A stretch of DNA of 64,000 bases. Origin: Prorocentrum cordatum. Taxonomy: Eukaryota; Sar; Dinophyceae; Prorocentrales; Prorocentraceae. The notes under the pieces were generated by a model, which made no database searches, was not told the DNA's origin, and was given only the letters and a program-made list of their open reading frames with translations. The position numbers and the translations under genes are program-made. Location: positions 163,141-227,140 of the forward strand of contig CAUYUJ010016363.1 in NCBI GenBank assembly GCA_963575745.1, written 5' to 3'. Each line of letters begins with the position of its first letter. The first letter of the stretch is position 1. Of the stretch, positions 1 to 10,602 are shown piece after piece.

Positions 1-3000
1 CAACCACGGCGCGAGCAGGCTCGTGTTTTTGAGCACCATATTGTAATGGCCCTCAAGAGCCAGCTTCTGGGTCCGAACGAGACCCTCGATAGATTGGTGA
101 AAGCGCTCAACTGTCCCGTTAGACTGTTTGGATGCAACTGGCGTTTGCCTCAAATGAGTTTTCGGAGAACTGCCGTCGACCTGCCTCTTGTTAGCGATTG
201 CGCGGGCCAGGTCCTTCACAGAAGATTCCGAATCAGTCTGCAAAATAATTTCTCCGTTCAACCCTGAGTGCTCCAAATGTTTCACGATGTATCCGACCGC
301 GTGTGTGTCAGAGGACCCTTTGGCCTTGACCTGTGTGCACGCCCCATAGCCGTTCAAGACATCAATTACTGATACACATGTGATTACTGCTGCGTCGTGC
401 GCTGTTTTCAAAAAGAAATAATCTATCTGAACAATGGGGATAATGGACTCTTCCGGATGTTTGTGTGGAGATTGCTTGGCACGCCCGTGCACGCAGAATT
501 CGCACCAAGCACGGAAAGGTATGTGCGTAAGATTGTGCTCCAACCGCTCTTTGAGTGTTGGTCCAGTGGGGATTCTGGGAGCCAACGGCTTTTCTCCTTC
601 GTCGACCTCCTCTTGCTCTGGCTGTGACGCTGGTGGCACCTTCGAGGGCCTAAACATGGTTATCGACTGAAACGGCTGATGTTGCATCCAGGGAATGCGG
701 TCAAACGTCTCACACTTGTGATGCAGGTCTGCTATCGACACGTCATCTTCCAGAAGTTTCCACACAGAACCTTTCAACATTTGGACCCAGGTTGTCCTGC
801 GTCCGTCCATCATGTTCTCCAAACAAAGAAACCCGGTTGGAAAATTAGTTAAAACATATGTGACATCATCAATCACATGCGTCCCTGGAGGAAGTATTTG
901 AACCGCTGCTGGCGGCTCAGTTTTGCTCGAAGACTGCGCGCTTGATCCTCCTGCCTGTTGGGGTGCGCTTCCCGAGAGGCTCTGCTGAGCATCAGTTGGG
1001 TTTCTGTTTTCTTCGTGTGACCGTTGCTTCTCTGTGCAGGCTGGTGTATCTGGACGGACAAACAAAGTGATGGTTCGTCCTGGCATGATGTCGTCTTCTG
1101 GTCTCTGCATTGTGGTCCAATCGACGCGGTTTTCCAAGAGGGTCCAAGGAAGTCTGGACCATTTGACCCACGTGATTCGCAATGGGAATTCCTGCGCAAC
1201 TTTGTCATACGACAATTTGCGCGGTAGGCGTCCGATGGGCACGCGAGCCTTTTGAGCTCCGGGCGTTACCACATAAGGTTCTCCCTCAGAGGTGGTCGCC
1301 CAGATTTCTGTGTACAGTTTCGCTGGGATTGTCTTCAGGAGCTCCTCTGGCGGTTCATCCAAAGGTCTGAGAGCCGCCGACTGAATCGATTGATTTTGCA
1401 CAATGGGCATAATATGAGTTGGATCTGCAAACCGGCAGTCAGCTCGGTACAGAAAACCCCGTTCTTTGATGACGATTTTGTTTGGTATGCTAGGGCCTGT
1501 TAGCGATAACGACTTCGAGTCGAAGGCAAAATGTATGCTCTTTTGTTTTGCTAGCCGGTTGATGCTCATCAAAGTTGCGCATGCTTCTTTAAATGCGCCG
1601 AATCGCACCACCAACACGACTGACGCACCATTGTGTCCTAGGATCACGATCGGGACGTCCTTGTGTCCTAAGCGAGTCATGTTGTGCCCTGATGCTGTTA
1701 CTCCTGCCGTCCCCTGGGAGGGGATAAGAGGAATATGAGGAGCGAACTTTTCGTTGCATACGTGATCAAACGTGCCGGAATCCATCAATACCTGAAATGG
1801 TGCATTCCGTTGCGACCTCTCTGGTGCGTTCCCCCATGGTGCGATGAACATGTTCACGCCCTGCCGTCCGTTGGTCCCAGCACCCATCAGTGCTGAGAAG
1901 AACAACGCTGCCAACACTGCACACCACATGGTTTTCGACACGACTGAGACAGGAAAACGGGTTACATCACTGAAAAGACGTTCCCCGACCCCCCGAATCC
2001 AAGAACACGTGACTTTATGATCGATTTCGTAGGGGTGTGTCGAATCGTCACAAGATATGTCGAACCACTGGGGGCATTCGAAGAACTCAACCTCTGACTC
2101 CTCGCTCGCGGGGTCTATCCGAGAGCCCGCTGTTGCACCCTGTATGTGATTGGCCTCACTCGTGGGATCAGTCTGAGAGCCCACTGAAACAGTTTCCACG
2201 ATCCTAATTTGGTCAATTCTCACATCTGGAGCCCCGTATTCGATATCGAGTGCGTCCTCGCCTTCTGGCAGAAAGGCGCTCGCCGGTATCAATGCCGCAA
2301 ACTCCTCGGGGGAGTGCTGGGGGTATGAACTCCAATCTGCGTCGTCCTGTTCGGCTCCTGCGTCCCGGTTACCGTCGCCCTGCTCATCCCAAGACCAACC
2401 GGGACCCCACCGGTTCTGATCCCAGGCCTGTTCATGTGAGTGGCTTCCTTTTCCTGACCGCTGTTTCCCTTTGCCGTTGAACCTGCACTCTGACGTCCAA
2501 TGGTTCTTCATCCTGCAAATGTCGCACCATTTATTTGCGGAAGGATTCCAACCAGTCTTGCCTCCACTATTCGAATATTCCTTACCCTTGCCTCCAGTGC
2601 TCGACTGATCTTTCCATTTACCTTTACGGTCATGTTGGTGCCAACCCTGAGCCTGGGTGGAGGAACCCGGTCCTTGCCAAGAGGATGACGGGTATCCACG
2701 GCCAGACCCCGCTCCGTGGGAATATCCCTTAGGAGTGCCCTTGGGGATGCCTTTCGGGGATCCTTTGGGAGAGCCCCTATTGTCACCCTTTGGGAATCCT
2801 TTCGGAAAACCTTTCGGGGTACCTTTCGGAGAACCTTTCAACGCATCTACTTCCATAGGTTTGGGGCCGTTATCCTTTCTAGCGTACGGGTTTTTCCACT
2901 CACGTTTGATTCCTACGTATTTGTGTATCTCTCGTTTGATGTCTTCGTAAGTTTCACACAAATGGCTGTTCAAGTCGAAATGTGTCTTCATGGGTTCCGG

Positions 3001-3513
3001 GATCGTCTTCATAACCACGCTAACTATCACATCGTCTGCTAGCTCGTCAGGGCTGGCTAGGTCGTCGTACTCTTTGATTAGCAACTCCATTTCTTCCAGG
3101 CGCTCAAGAACCTCTGGGAGGGAGGCGCCCGCGAAACTAAAGTCCATGACCGCATTCAGAACTCCTTTTTTCGTATTTTTGTCTTTGTGTTCATACCTAA
3201 TGCACATCCTACGCCACATCTCAAGACCATTACCTTTCTCGATCTTCCTAAATACTTTCGTCATCTCTCCGTACACAACGCTCTTTAGAATGTAAGCTAG
3301 GTTCGCATAATGTTGTTTTACATCTTCTTCTGTAGCTGCTAGTGTGATGGGGTTCACATGTTCTCGTGCACGTTCCATGTGTTGCAACATGTATTGGCTC
3401 ACAGCTCCACAATAGGATTCGAAACGATAACACCAATCACTCCAATCATTCTCATCACCCGAGAAATCTTTAAGACCACGTCCTAACAACTTCGTGTCAA
3501 TCACTGCTGCCAT
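1..3513 (-). CDS. Ty1/copia-type retrotransposon Gag-Pol polyprotein (3' part cut by window edge)
   Basis: An open frame of 1171 codons starts at the ATG at 3513-3511 and runs off the left edge. In order it shows: a Gag region (about residues 1-230); a repetitive linker of xPKG units (about residues 230-270); a CCHC zinc knuckle C-x2-C-x4-H-x4-C (WCDICRMKNHWTSEC, near 2485-2530); a protease motif LMDSG (near 1782); a pre-integrase zinc motif with HIPFRAWCEFC (near 500); and an integrase core with D in QIDYFF, D in QTDSE (near 235) and E in GTVERFH (near 105). The order Gag-PR-INT with a GAG-pre-integrase motif is the Ty1/copia plan. Reverse transcriptase and RNase H should lie beyond the left edge. 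I found no stop or frameshift in the stretches read, so the copy may be young. No LTR is identified in the window. Family placement is from motifs; membership of a named lineage is not claimed. Confidence 0.9.
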   Translation of the reverse strand, partial: MAAVIDTKLLGRGLKDFSGDENDWSDWCYRFESYCGAVSQYMLQHMERAREHVNPITLAATEEDVKQHYANLAYILKSVVYGEMTKVFRKIEKGNGLEMWRRMCIRYEHKDKNTKKGVLNAVMDFSFAGASLPEVLERLEEMELLIKEYDDLASPDELADDVIVSVVMKTIPEPMKTHFDLNSHLCETYEDIKREIHKYVGIKREWKNPYARKDNGPKPMEVDALKGSPKGTPKGFPKGFPKGDNRGSPKGSPKGIPKGTPKGYSHGAGSGRGYPSSSWQGPGSSTQAQGWHQHDRKGKWKDQSSTGGKGKEYSNSGGKTGWNPSANKWCDICRMKNHWTSECRFNGKGKQRSGKGSHSHEQAWDQNRWGPGWSWDEQGDGNRDAGAEQDDADWSSYPQHSPEEFAALIPASAFLPEGEDALDIEYGAPDVRIDQIRIVETVSVGSQTDPTSEANHIQGATAGSRIDPASEESEVEFFECPQWFDISCDDSTHPYEIDHKVTCSWIRGVGERLFSDVTRFPVSVVSKTMWCAVLAALFFSALMGAGTNGRQGVNMFIAPWGNAPERSQRNAPFQVLMDSGTFDHVCNEKFAPHIPLIPSQGTAGVTASGHNMTRLGHKDVPIVILGHNGASVVLVVRFGAFKEACATLMSINRLAKQKSIHFAFDSKSLSLTGPSIPNKIVIKERGFLYRADCRFADPTHIMPIVQNQSIQSAALRPLDEPPEELLKTIPAKLYTEIWATTSEGEPYVVTPGAQKARVPIGRLPRKLSYDKVAQEFPLRITWVKWSRLPWTLLENRVDWTTMQRPEDDIMPGRTITLFVRPDTPACTEKQRSHEENRNPTDAQQSLSGSAPQQAGGSSAQSSSKTEPPAAVQILPPGTHVIDDVTYVLTNFPTGFLCLENMMDGRRTTWVQMLKGSVWKLLEDDVSIADLHHKCETFDRIPWMQHQPFQSITMFRPSKVPPASQPEQEEVDEGEKPLAPRIPTGPTLKERLEHNLTHIPFRAWCEFCVHGRAKQSPHKHPEESIIPIVQIDYFFLKTAHDAAVITCVSVIDVLNGYGACTQVKAKGSSDTHAVGYIVKHLEHSGLNGEIILQTDSESSVKDLARAIANKRQVDGSSPKTHLRQTPVASKQSNGTVERFHQSIEGLVRTQKLALEGHYNMVLKNTSLLAPWL

Positions 3514-3529
3514 TGTTCCTACACTAGGT

Positions 3530-3607
3530 GTCTTCCCAGAGCCCTACTTGGGTTGGGGATGCTACTCTACAACGAGTCTTCCCAGAGCCCTACTTGGGTT
3601 GGGGATG
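3530..3607. repeat. Two direct copies of a 32-bp sequence upstream of the copia ORF
   Basis: The 32-bp sequence beginning GTCTTCCCAGAGCCC occurs at 3530-3561 and again, identically, at 3576-3607. The offset is 46 bp. It lies 17 bp upstream of the minus-strand Gag-Pol start, so it is in the 5' leader of the retrotransposon. A role as a promoter or packaging signal is possible but not shown. Confidence 0.8.
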
Positions 3608-3737
3608 TATCCTAAGTCCGTGTATTTGTCACCACGGCTCCGCCACCATGAAAAGATAAGCGGGTGATTTCGATATGGAGGAATTTATCCTGGGCTCGAG
3701 GCTCAAGCCGGCTGCGGGTGAAGGAACCGTAACAGGA

Positions 3738-4336
3738 GGAGGAGGAGGAGGAGGAGGAGGAGGAGGAGGAGGAGGAGGAAGAGGAGCAGGAGGAGGAGGG
3801 AGGAGGAGGGGAGGGGAGGAGAGGAGGAGGAGGAGGAGGAGGAGGAGGAGGAGGAGGTGAGGAGAAGGAGGAGGAGGAGGAGGAGCAGGAGGAGGAGGAC
3901 AAAGAGGAGGAGGAGGAGGAGGAGGAGGAGGAGGAGGAGGAGGAGGAGGAGGAGGAGGAGGAGGAGGAGGAGGAATAGGAGGAGGAGGAGGTGAGAGGAG
4001 GAGGAGAGGAGAGAGGAGGAGAAGGAGGAGAGAGGAGGAGAGAGGAGGAGAGAGAGGAGATAGAGGAGATAAGGATGAGATAGGAGGAATATGAGGAGGA
4101 GAGAGAGGAGAGAGAGGAGAGAGTAGGATGGATGATAGAGAGAATGAGGAGGGGAGAGAGGAGAGGATAGGATGAGTAGGGAGTAGGAGGTAGGAGGAGG
4201 AGGAGGAGGTGAGGTGGACGGAGGCGAAGGAAGGAGGAGGGAGGAGGTGGATGAGGAAGGAGGAAGGAGGAGGGGAGGAGGAGGAGGAGGAGGGGGAGGA
4301 GGAGGAGGAGGAGGAGGAGGAGGAGGAGGAGGAAGA
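3738..4336. repeat. GGA/GAG trinucleotide microsatellite block
   Basis: About 600 bp of near-continuous GGA repeats on the plus strand, interrupted by GAGAGGA variants around 4000-4190. The long Ser/Pro/Leu-rich open frames on the minus strand here are by-products of the repeat and are not called as genes. Confidence 0.95.
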
Positions 4337-4557
4337 GCACCTCCTCATCCTCCCTCCTCCCCCGTCCCACCTATGGCAGTGGGTGTGGAGAGTTGGCCCA
4401 TCGTGGGCGGCAGCTGCACACAGAGAGCATAGCAGCCTGCGCGAGGCGCCGCGCGTCCCCGGGCTCGCGCGGATCTGGCCTGTCGGGGGGCGCGGCGCGA
4501 CGAGCGCCTCTCACAGAACACAGGAGCAAGGAACCCTCGTAGGCGAGAGGACATGAG

Positions 4558-4712
4558 CTCAGAAGGGAAAGAAACACACAGACACAATCAATCGTCGACT
4601 CCCCAGGAAATATGGGAAAATATGGAAAGTGGGGGGGAAGACAGAAACCCATGAAATGGGAACATATGGGAATTATTTGTGTGTATTTATTTGTGTGTCC
4701 CAAGGCTCCTCC
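4558..4712 (+). repeat. Dispersed ~160-bp element family A, copy 1
   Basis: It starts near CTCAGAAGGGAAAGAAACAC, has an A-rich core with ATATGGGAAAATATG and GTGGGGGGGAAGACAGAAACCC, and ends TTTGTGTGTCCC. The ends are imperfect inverted repeats (ACACACAGACAC against TTTGTGTGTCC). Four more copies occur in the window, all in this orientation. Confidence 0.8.
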
Positions 4713-4984
4713 AATGAGCGGCACAGAGGAAACGGACTCGACTGCCGCAGGCCGTTCATGAGAGAGAGGGGGGTGGTCGGAGACACGCCGTTGGGGAGCT
4801 GTTCGGACGCGCACCCATCGAGGCCGGACGCCCTCCCACAGTGTGTCTCGGAGTTGGGCAGTCGAGGACCCTCCGCCCCTGCCGGCCTCCCTCCCGGAAG
4901 CCCCCCTGCCAGGGGAGGTGCGCAGGTGCCCCTCGGCGGCGCCTCGAGGGCCCAACCTGGGCCACCAAGAGAGCCGTGGAGCTG

Positions 4985-5146
4985 GGTCGGGCCTGTCCCT
5001 CCACAGGAGGAATATATTCAAGAATAGTTTAAACAAATAGTCGGAGGACGTTTTTTGCGTATCTGTTGACCGTTTGGGAATCTTTGTGTTGTGAATATGT
5101 CTTTCGTTTTTCATCCAGAGTCCGCCTGCAGGGGGACGCCCGACCT
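4985..5146 (+). mobile_element. MITE family B, copy 1
   Basis: The left end GTCGGGCCTGTCCCTCCACAG and right end CTGCAGGGGGACGCCCGACC are terminal inverted repeats around a ~110-bp AT-richer core containing TTTTTCATCCAGAGTCC. Each end also contains a small internal hairpin (CCTGT...ACAGG). The TA flanks have decayed in this copy. Confidence 0.85.
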
Positions 5147-6050
5147 GAGCGTGGAGGCCACGGCCTCGCTCACCTGGCCTCAAGCACCCGGCGGCCGTTG
5201 GAAGTAGGTAAGGCTGTTTGGGATCTCCCAGATCCCAGTCTGCTTCCAGCGCCCTCCCATTTCAAGAACCGATATGCCTTTGCTGTGCTTTGTCATTCTC
5301 TGGGAGGGCCTGATCCCAACCTACCTTATCCTCCTTCCTATTCCATATTTTTGCCTGCTTCTTCCGACCGACGTGTACTGTAGGTTCGCGTCGTGCGTCG
5401 TGTCGATCGGCGGCGACCTCGCCGCGGCGTTCCACTTTGGACGCCGCCGGCGACCCAGAATTGGGGCTCAAGAGACGGGGGTCCACGCAAACGAAGGACA
5501 GTCAGAGCGCCAGATTTTGCAGGATCCTGCAGAGCCAGCGGGTTGCACTGACCCTGGCTTGGGCGCAGGGTCCTGCAGGATCCTGCAAGGCCTGACTGAC
5601 CCGGGTCTGGATTGACCCGGGCCAGCAGGTCCCCGACAGAGTGGGTCGATATTGAACGATCTGGCATTTCGGGAACGACCGATCCCTCAGGGATTGAACG
5701 ATCCCCGCGAATTGATGAGCCAGCGCCGGGGGCGGCTCGACACGCACTTGCCGCAGGCCCAGGCACTTGTCCGCACGGGTGTTGGTTCGTTCTCGCCGGG
5801 CGCGTTCCGCTGCTCGCAAAGCGCCTACTCGCAAGCGTCGCACAAACATATGTTGTTCGATGCGATGGAGCTTCTCCGCCTCAGCGCAGAGGATCCAGGC
5901 CATTTGCGAGCAGCTACTTTGCGAGAAGTGGAGCGCGCTTGCCTGCGTTCGTTCCTCCCCCTCCTCTTCTCCATCCTCCTGCTCCCTCCTGCTGCACGCC
6001 CCGTCGGTGCGTCCCGCTGCTAGAGTGGGGCATTGACCCATCTATGCTTA
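5147..6050. other. No gene recognised; short local repeats
   Basis: GC-rich sequence without a convincing coding frame. It contains CTGCTTCTTCCGACCGACGTG (near 5357-5377), also seen near 17280, and local inverted repeats of GGATCCTGCA around 5520-5590. Confidence 0.5.
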
Positions 6051-6204
6051 AGTCGGGCCTGTCCCTCTACAGGGGGAGTCTTCAAAAGTAGTAAAAAAAT
6101 GTCTGGGATTTTTTGTTTGAGTATTTTTGTACATATTTTGAAAATTTGTTGAGGATGTTTTATTTTTCGTCCACAATCCCCCTGTAGGGGGACAGGCCCG
6201 ACCT
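6051..6204 (+). mobile_element. MITE family B, copy 2
   Basis: A well-preserved copy: TA, then AGTCGGGCCTGTCCCTCTAC on the left, and CCTGTAGGGGGACAGGCCCG ACC then TA on the right. The TA dinucleotide on both sides fits target-site duplication of the Tc1/mariner type. The core includes TTTTTCGTCCACAATCCCC. Confidence 0.9.
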
Positions 6205-6967
6205 AAATCTGTGCAAACGGGTCGCGTCACCCACGTCGGCAATGTCGGCAGGCGACACTATCACGGCACTCCCTACTTGTTTCCGTATTCGACCATGTTG
6301 TTGATTTCGAGTTTTGTCGGTCTGGTCCGGTCCTTCTTGCTGCGCCCTCCCTCCTGCCTCCTCTTGGTCTTGGTCCTGTCGTCCCCCCCCGTGCTCTGCT
6401 CTCCCCAATGTCGTCCATCCGGACAGGGCTAGGACGAGGATAACTCCATTCCAGAGCGTTCCAGAACGCTCTCAGAGCGCTTTGGGACGCTCTGAGAAGG
6501 TTGCGGCGCCCGAGACATCCTCCAGAGCCGCGGGATCGCAAAGCTTCTCGACTCATCCTTGCCCGATTTTTGGTCCTCTTCCTGGCTTCGTCGTATCCTG
6601 CATCCTCCAAACCTTCCTCTCTCCTCCTCCCTCTGCCCCCCTTGCGCCTCCCTGCTCATCCTCCCTCCTCCTGCTCTCCCCCTGGTCCCTCCCCGGAACC
6701 CTTGCAGATCCTCCGGAAAGAAACCCAGAACGCGCTCGAGATCTCCAGACAGCCTGGATCCTCTCCCCTCCCCCTCATCCTCATCTTTCTCTCGACATCC
6801 TCCATACGTACGTCCTGCCCCTGCTCCTGCTCCTCCTCCTCCCCTCCTCGGGCTCCTCCTCCGCCGTTTCCTTGCTGTTCCTCGACCTCCTTTACACACC
6901 CTCCGCAGTCCTCGACCTCGTCTTCCTCCCTCCTCCCAGTCTCCTCCGCCTCTCCTCCTCCTCCTCC
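6205..6967. other. No gene recognised; CTC-rich sequence before the Penelope-like element
   Basis: The sequence becomes pyrimidine-rich from about 6590. Around 6450-6500 there are short inverted repeats of AGCGTTCCAGAACGCTC type. Open frames here are Pro/Ser-rich shadows of the CTC bias. Confidence 0.5.
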
Positions 6968-7345
6968 GCATACTCTGCGTTGTGTGTGTCACCGAGCGCA
7001 GCAATGTGCTCCCCTTGGGTCAGTTCGAGGCGCCGCGAAGCCCTGGCCCGTGACGCCGTGACGCCCGGCCTAGCAAACCGAGAGCCGGGCTGTTCACTCA
7101 ATGTTTGCCCCTATGTCTTCGTCGTCCTCGCCTTGTTTCTTAACCATTCGTTCTCTTCCCATACATTCGTTCTCTTCTCCTCCGTCTGCAACGTTGGATC
7201 GAGCTTTTCGGCGCGTACCGGCACTGCACGCAAGGGTGCTCAAGTGTAGACTTGGTGGCCCAGGCTCGTCTTGATTCTCGCGCCTTGAGCGTGTCTGCCT
7301 GGTTGGAAAAAGTGCGCCAGTAGCATACACGCCATCAGCAGATCT
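6968..7345 (+). repeat. Pseudo-LTR, left copy
   Basis: About 97% identical by eye to 11829-12216. Differences include one TGTG insertion, GTACCGG against GTGCCGG, and a few bases around 7245-7280. It ends CAGCAGATCTC just upstream of the GIY-YIG frame. Confidence 0.9.
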
Positions 7346-7430
7346 CTTCTTCTCGCGCAGGTGGCCGGGACATCCGACGGTGCGTGCGCGTGTCATCCCC
7401 TTCATATTCTTCATATTCATTTGCTTGGCC

Positions 7431-8876
7431 ATGGTTGCCATCGGTCGCAGCGTAGCGCTGGTTCCTGGGCCTTCAAAGTTTGGCGCGCACGTATCTCGCG
7501 AGATATCCAAGTGGAGTGCCTTTCTGCAGTGCCCTCAACGTGGAGCCTTTCAAGATTTTGGGAAGTGGGTATTCGCATGTGCAGTGCGGCAGGACATCCC
7601 TGTGTTGATGGAGTGCTTTTCGATTATGATCAAGTGTATGGCACCACCATTGGCAAAGAGCGTAACCACAAAGCAGCGGTTCCCGGTTGTTCTTGCTCTT
7701 GTTCAATGTGGCCTAGCAGTTGGGCGACTTCGTGCTGTGTTTCGGCCCGATTGTCACCCACAATGGTTTGGAAACGTGTGGAAGTTTATCCCACCAAGCG
7801 TACGTCAAGCTATCTCACTGGGTGAACAATCGTGGTGGGAAAATGTACCAGGTCAATGTGTCGAGGCTCAACAGGGCACAGCATCGTATGTCTTTCTCGG
7901 TCACGCAACTTGCTACGTGGGCAGAGCAAAATTTGGGCGTGGTGACAGCATCCCAGGTTTACCAAAGAGGCTCGTGGAGCACATGAGTGGCATTTTGTAT
8001 CCTTCGTCGTACAAGGGCAAAAACCTAACATACAAATTACTGCGGAAGAACATCCCCAACTTGTGTTTCTTACCCATCGTCGAGTACAGCAGCGAACAAC
8101 AAGCATTGGCAGTGGAAGCGGTCCTTATCTCGGCAGGGAGGCCTGGAGCGAACAGCGTGCATCGTGGGGTATCTTCATACTCTTTTGGGGAATACGTCAA
8201 ACCCAACAAAGCTGGCAGGTCGAGACCTCCGCGCAGGTTGCGAAAATCTGGTTTTGAGTTGCCCACCACCACGGTGGACAGCATATGGTTGCAGCAACAT
8301 TTTCTTGTCGGCGCAGAGAAAAAGCTCGAAGCTCTTCACAGCCATGGAAAAACGTTCATCCCGGACATGTTCGGCAATCCTACTCCGGCATTCGGTTACG
8401 GGAGCTTGTACCGTATCTTGCAGTGCCGGGTTCTTCTTCTGACCGGTGCGATTGGGCCTCTGCCATTATTTCAAGCAGGATTCTTTGGCTTTGGCTATCC
8501 TTCCTTGCGTCAAAAAATGCCAGACCGTGGTTTCCAACTGGATGGGAATGATGGCGCATTGCAGCTTATCTTTACGACTCGGTCTCTGCCATTCCGGATT
8601 TCTTTCGGAGTGAGTCTGCAAGGTGGTCAGCAAAATACGCGTGCACATGCATTTTACGACGGCTGCATCTACCTCCAGCAGAATTCGCCCTATCCGGGTT
8701 GTTTGTTTTGTGGCGGCAAATTTGGGACAGTTGCGGGTATTAGTCAAGCGAGGTCTCAGGTATATTCGAAATGTCGCGATACGAGTGTGGGTGGAAAAGA
8801 ATATCAAGTTTGTCGTGGCCAAGTGGGACAAATGGCGGGACTACATCAATGCAGAATCATGGCTCAAGAAGTTTGA
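7431..8876 (+). pseudogene. GIY-YIG endonuclease domain ORF of the Penelope-like element
   Basis: The frame begins at the ATG at 7431 (the upstream open part starts with GTG) and stops at 8876. The nuclease signature spans about 7880-8140: ASYVFLGH, then CYVGRAKFGR, then an Arg in GLPKRLVEHMSG, and finally a Glu-containing segment EQQALAVEAVLISAGRPGAN. This matches the GIY...YIG...R...E order of the family, with SYVF and CYVG in place of the canonical words. Downstream of about 8720 the likely coding sequence continues in another frame, so the tail to 8876 is probably a shadow. The first ~150 residues are unassigned. Confidence 0.75.
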
Positions 8877-10540
8877 TCTACAGGAATACCAGAAGTTATC
8901 GGAAGGTGAGCTGGGGCAGCGCATGCAGATGATATCATTGCGGGCTTTCCGAGCCCCGTGGCGTCTTCCTCAGTGGCCTACTCGGGACAAGCTTCTGCAG
9001 ACTTTCACCAGCGAGTGGGAAAAGTGGGCGTGCTTCCATATGGTGCCGGTGCGCGTGTCCAGGATGATCTCCAAGCGGATCCCTGATTTCGTGCACAAGT
9101 TGCGTCTACGTGAGCGGCCGGAGCTTTGGGCAACGATGGGAACTTACATGGGCAGTGTTGTCAAAGAGCATGTGTGCATTGTCCAAGACGATCGAGACAC
9201 GTCCAAAGTATGGGGGTGCGAGCCTTGTGAGCTTATTGCAGGTGTGTTGGGTGCTATTGTATCTGACCCAGAGTGGAGCTTGGACCACGAGGCGACCCCT
9301 GGATACCTTCAAAGTATTGGTTATGCGCGGGCATTTGCAGGGCTACCGCCTTTCCTTCGCCTTTCTTCACGTCGCCGGCAGCGGACTCATCCTCCATACT
9401 TGTGGCCATTTGTCAAAAGCAAATGTTTCGGCGATGTCGGAGGCCGCGTCTGCACCAAGCCAGGCCACTCCTGCTGCAGACCAGCGTTGGACTGCAGTTG
9501 TATTCCGCGCAAGAAAGGTTGGCGAATCATGGGGCGCGCGATTCGGGGGGCATTGCAGACGCTGGATCAGCATGAGCTCTTCGATGCATGTGACGAAGGG
9601 CCTAGCTTGCAGGCCATGCTAAAAAACTTGGAACCCCCGCAAGTAGGTGAGAGTGGTGAGTGCAAGTGTAAGCAATGTGGAAAACGAACCGGTGGCCGTC
9701 TGTCTTTTTTCACCTGCGATATTGATCAAGCGTTCGATGCGCGCGATGCCCGCAATATTCCGCGGGGCTGGGAAAAAGTTGCCGCTGCGTTCCAGGAGAA
9801 GACAGGGCAGTCTCGGATTCTCGTTCACAGAGGTCCCGAAGTGCAAACCCGAGCGTCGGCTTCGTTCGGCTCTCCAGCGTGGTGGGCCATCAGCTTGGAG
9901 GATATGGGGCAAGCGTTGCGCGCCGCCTGAAAAGGAGGCACGTACGCCTGTGTCAGGGACATGGTTCCCAGGGCGCAGGGTCTCTCGACCGGAGGGCGCA
10001 TGTCGAACGCCGCTGTCGCCGTCCATCTTGCATCAGAAGAAGGCGTAGGAGAACCATCGTTTCTCCAGAGGTGCCTTGGAGGCAGCATTTGGGGCACCTG
10101 GAAAACATTTGGTCGATTGGTTGCGATATGTAGATGATGCTTTGTCAGCCAGCTACCAGTGCTGCGCGCCCTGCTTGAAGACGTTTTTTACATGCATTCC
10201 AAGAGTATTTCCGAAGTGTACTACAGTGATACCAACGAGTGCAACACGTTCGAATGGCTAACGCTAGAAGTTCGCATCCTGGACAGCAGCATCTCCTGGA
10301 GCCTAAAGAACCCGAACCGTCAATGGATCTCGGGGCTCTCGGAGGTTCCTGGGAAATCATTCCCACCGCGGCTGGGAGCTCTTACATGTTCTTTCGGAGT
10401 TCTCCGAGGCGCATTGCTTGGGAAGCTGTCCATGGCCAGGGGCGCCCTTGTGTCTGGAGGAGATTCGCTCGTAGTATTGGTCGAAATGATCGTGGAGTTA
10501 TCGAAGTTTGGGTGTCCCCCAGGCGCCCTTTGTCATAGTC
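8700..10540 (+). pseudogene. Reverse transcriptase of the Penelope-like element, broken
   Basis: The RT is spread over several frames. One frame (to the TGA at 9928-9930) holds DDRDTSKVWG (near 9190), PPYLWPFVKSKCF (near 9400), a Cys-rich segment CTKPGHSCC...CSC (9450-9510) and the motif A-like TCDIDQAFDA (about 9710-9740). After the TGA the same frame gives a motif B-like LSTGGRMSNAAV (9982-10017). The catalytic box RYVDDAL is in the next frame (10124-10144). The thumb, with FEWLTLEV and FPPRLGALTCSFGVLRG, returns to the first frame (about 10245-10420). At least one stop and two frameshifts separate these pieces. The family call rests on the YVDD box, thumb wording and GIY-YIG neighbour. Confidence 0.75.
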
Positions 10541-10602
10541 TTCCGCTCAGCTTCTCTGCAGTGTTGACGGCTCGAAGGATCGCCAGGTGCTGGATTGCCG
10601 TC

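Noticed and set aside
3612-4370. Ser/Leu/Pro-rich open frames of 240-250 codons on the minus strand
   Set aside because: They are direct translations of the GGA microsatellite; similar frames occur at every CTC/GGA tract in the window.
7240-7345. Possible hammerhead ribozyme in the pseudo-LTR (CTGATGG on the minus strand)
   Set aside because: The conserved CTGATGA is imperfect and no GAAA plus cleavage-site arrangement follows at the right spacing.
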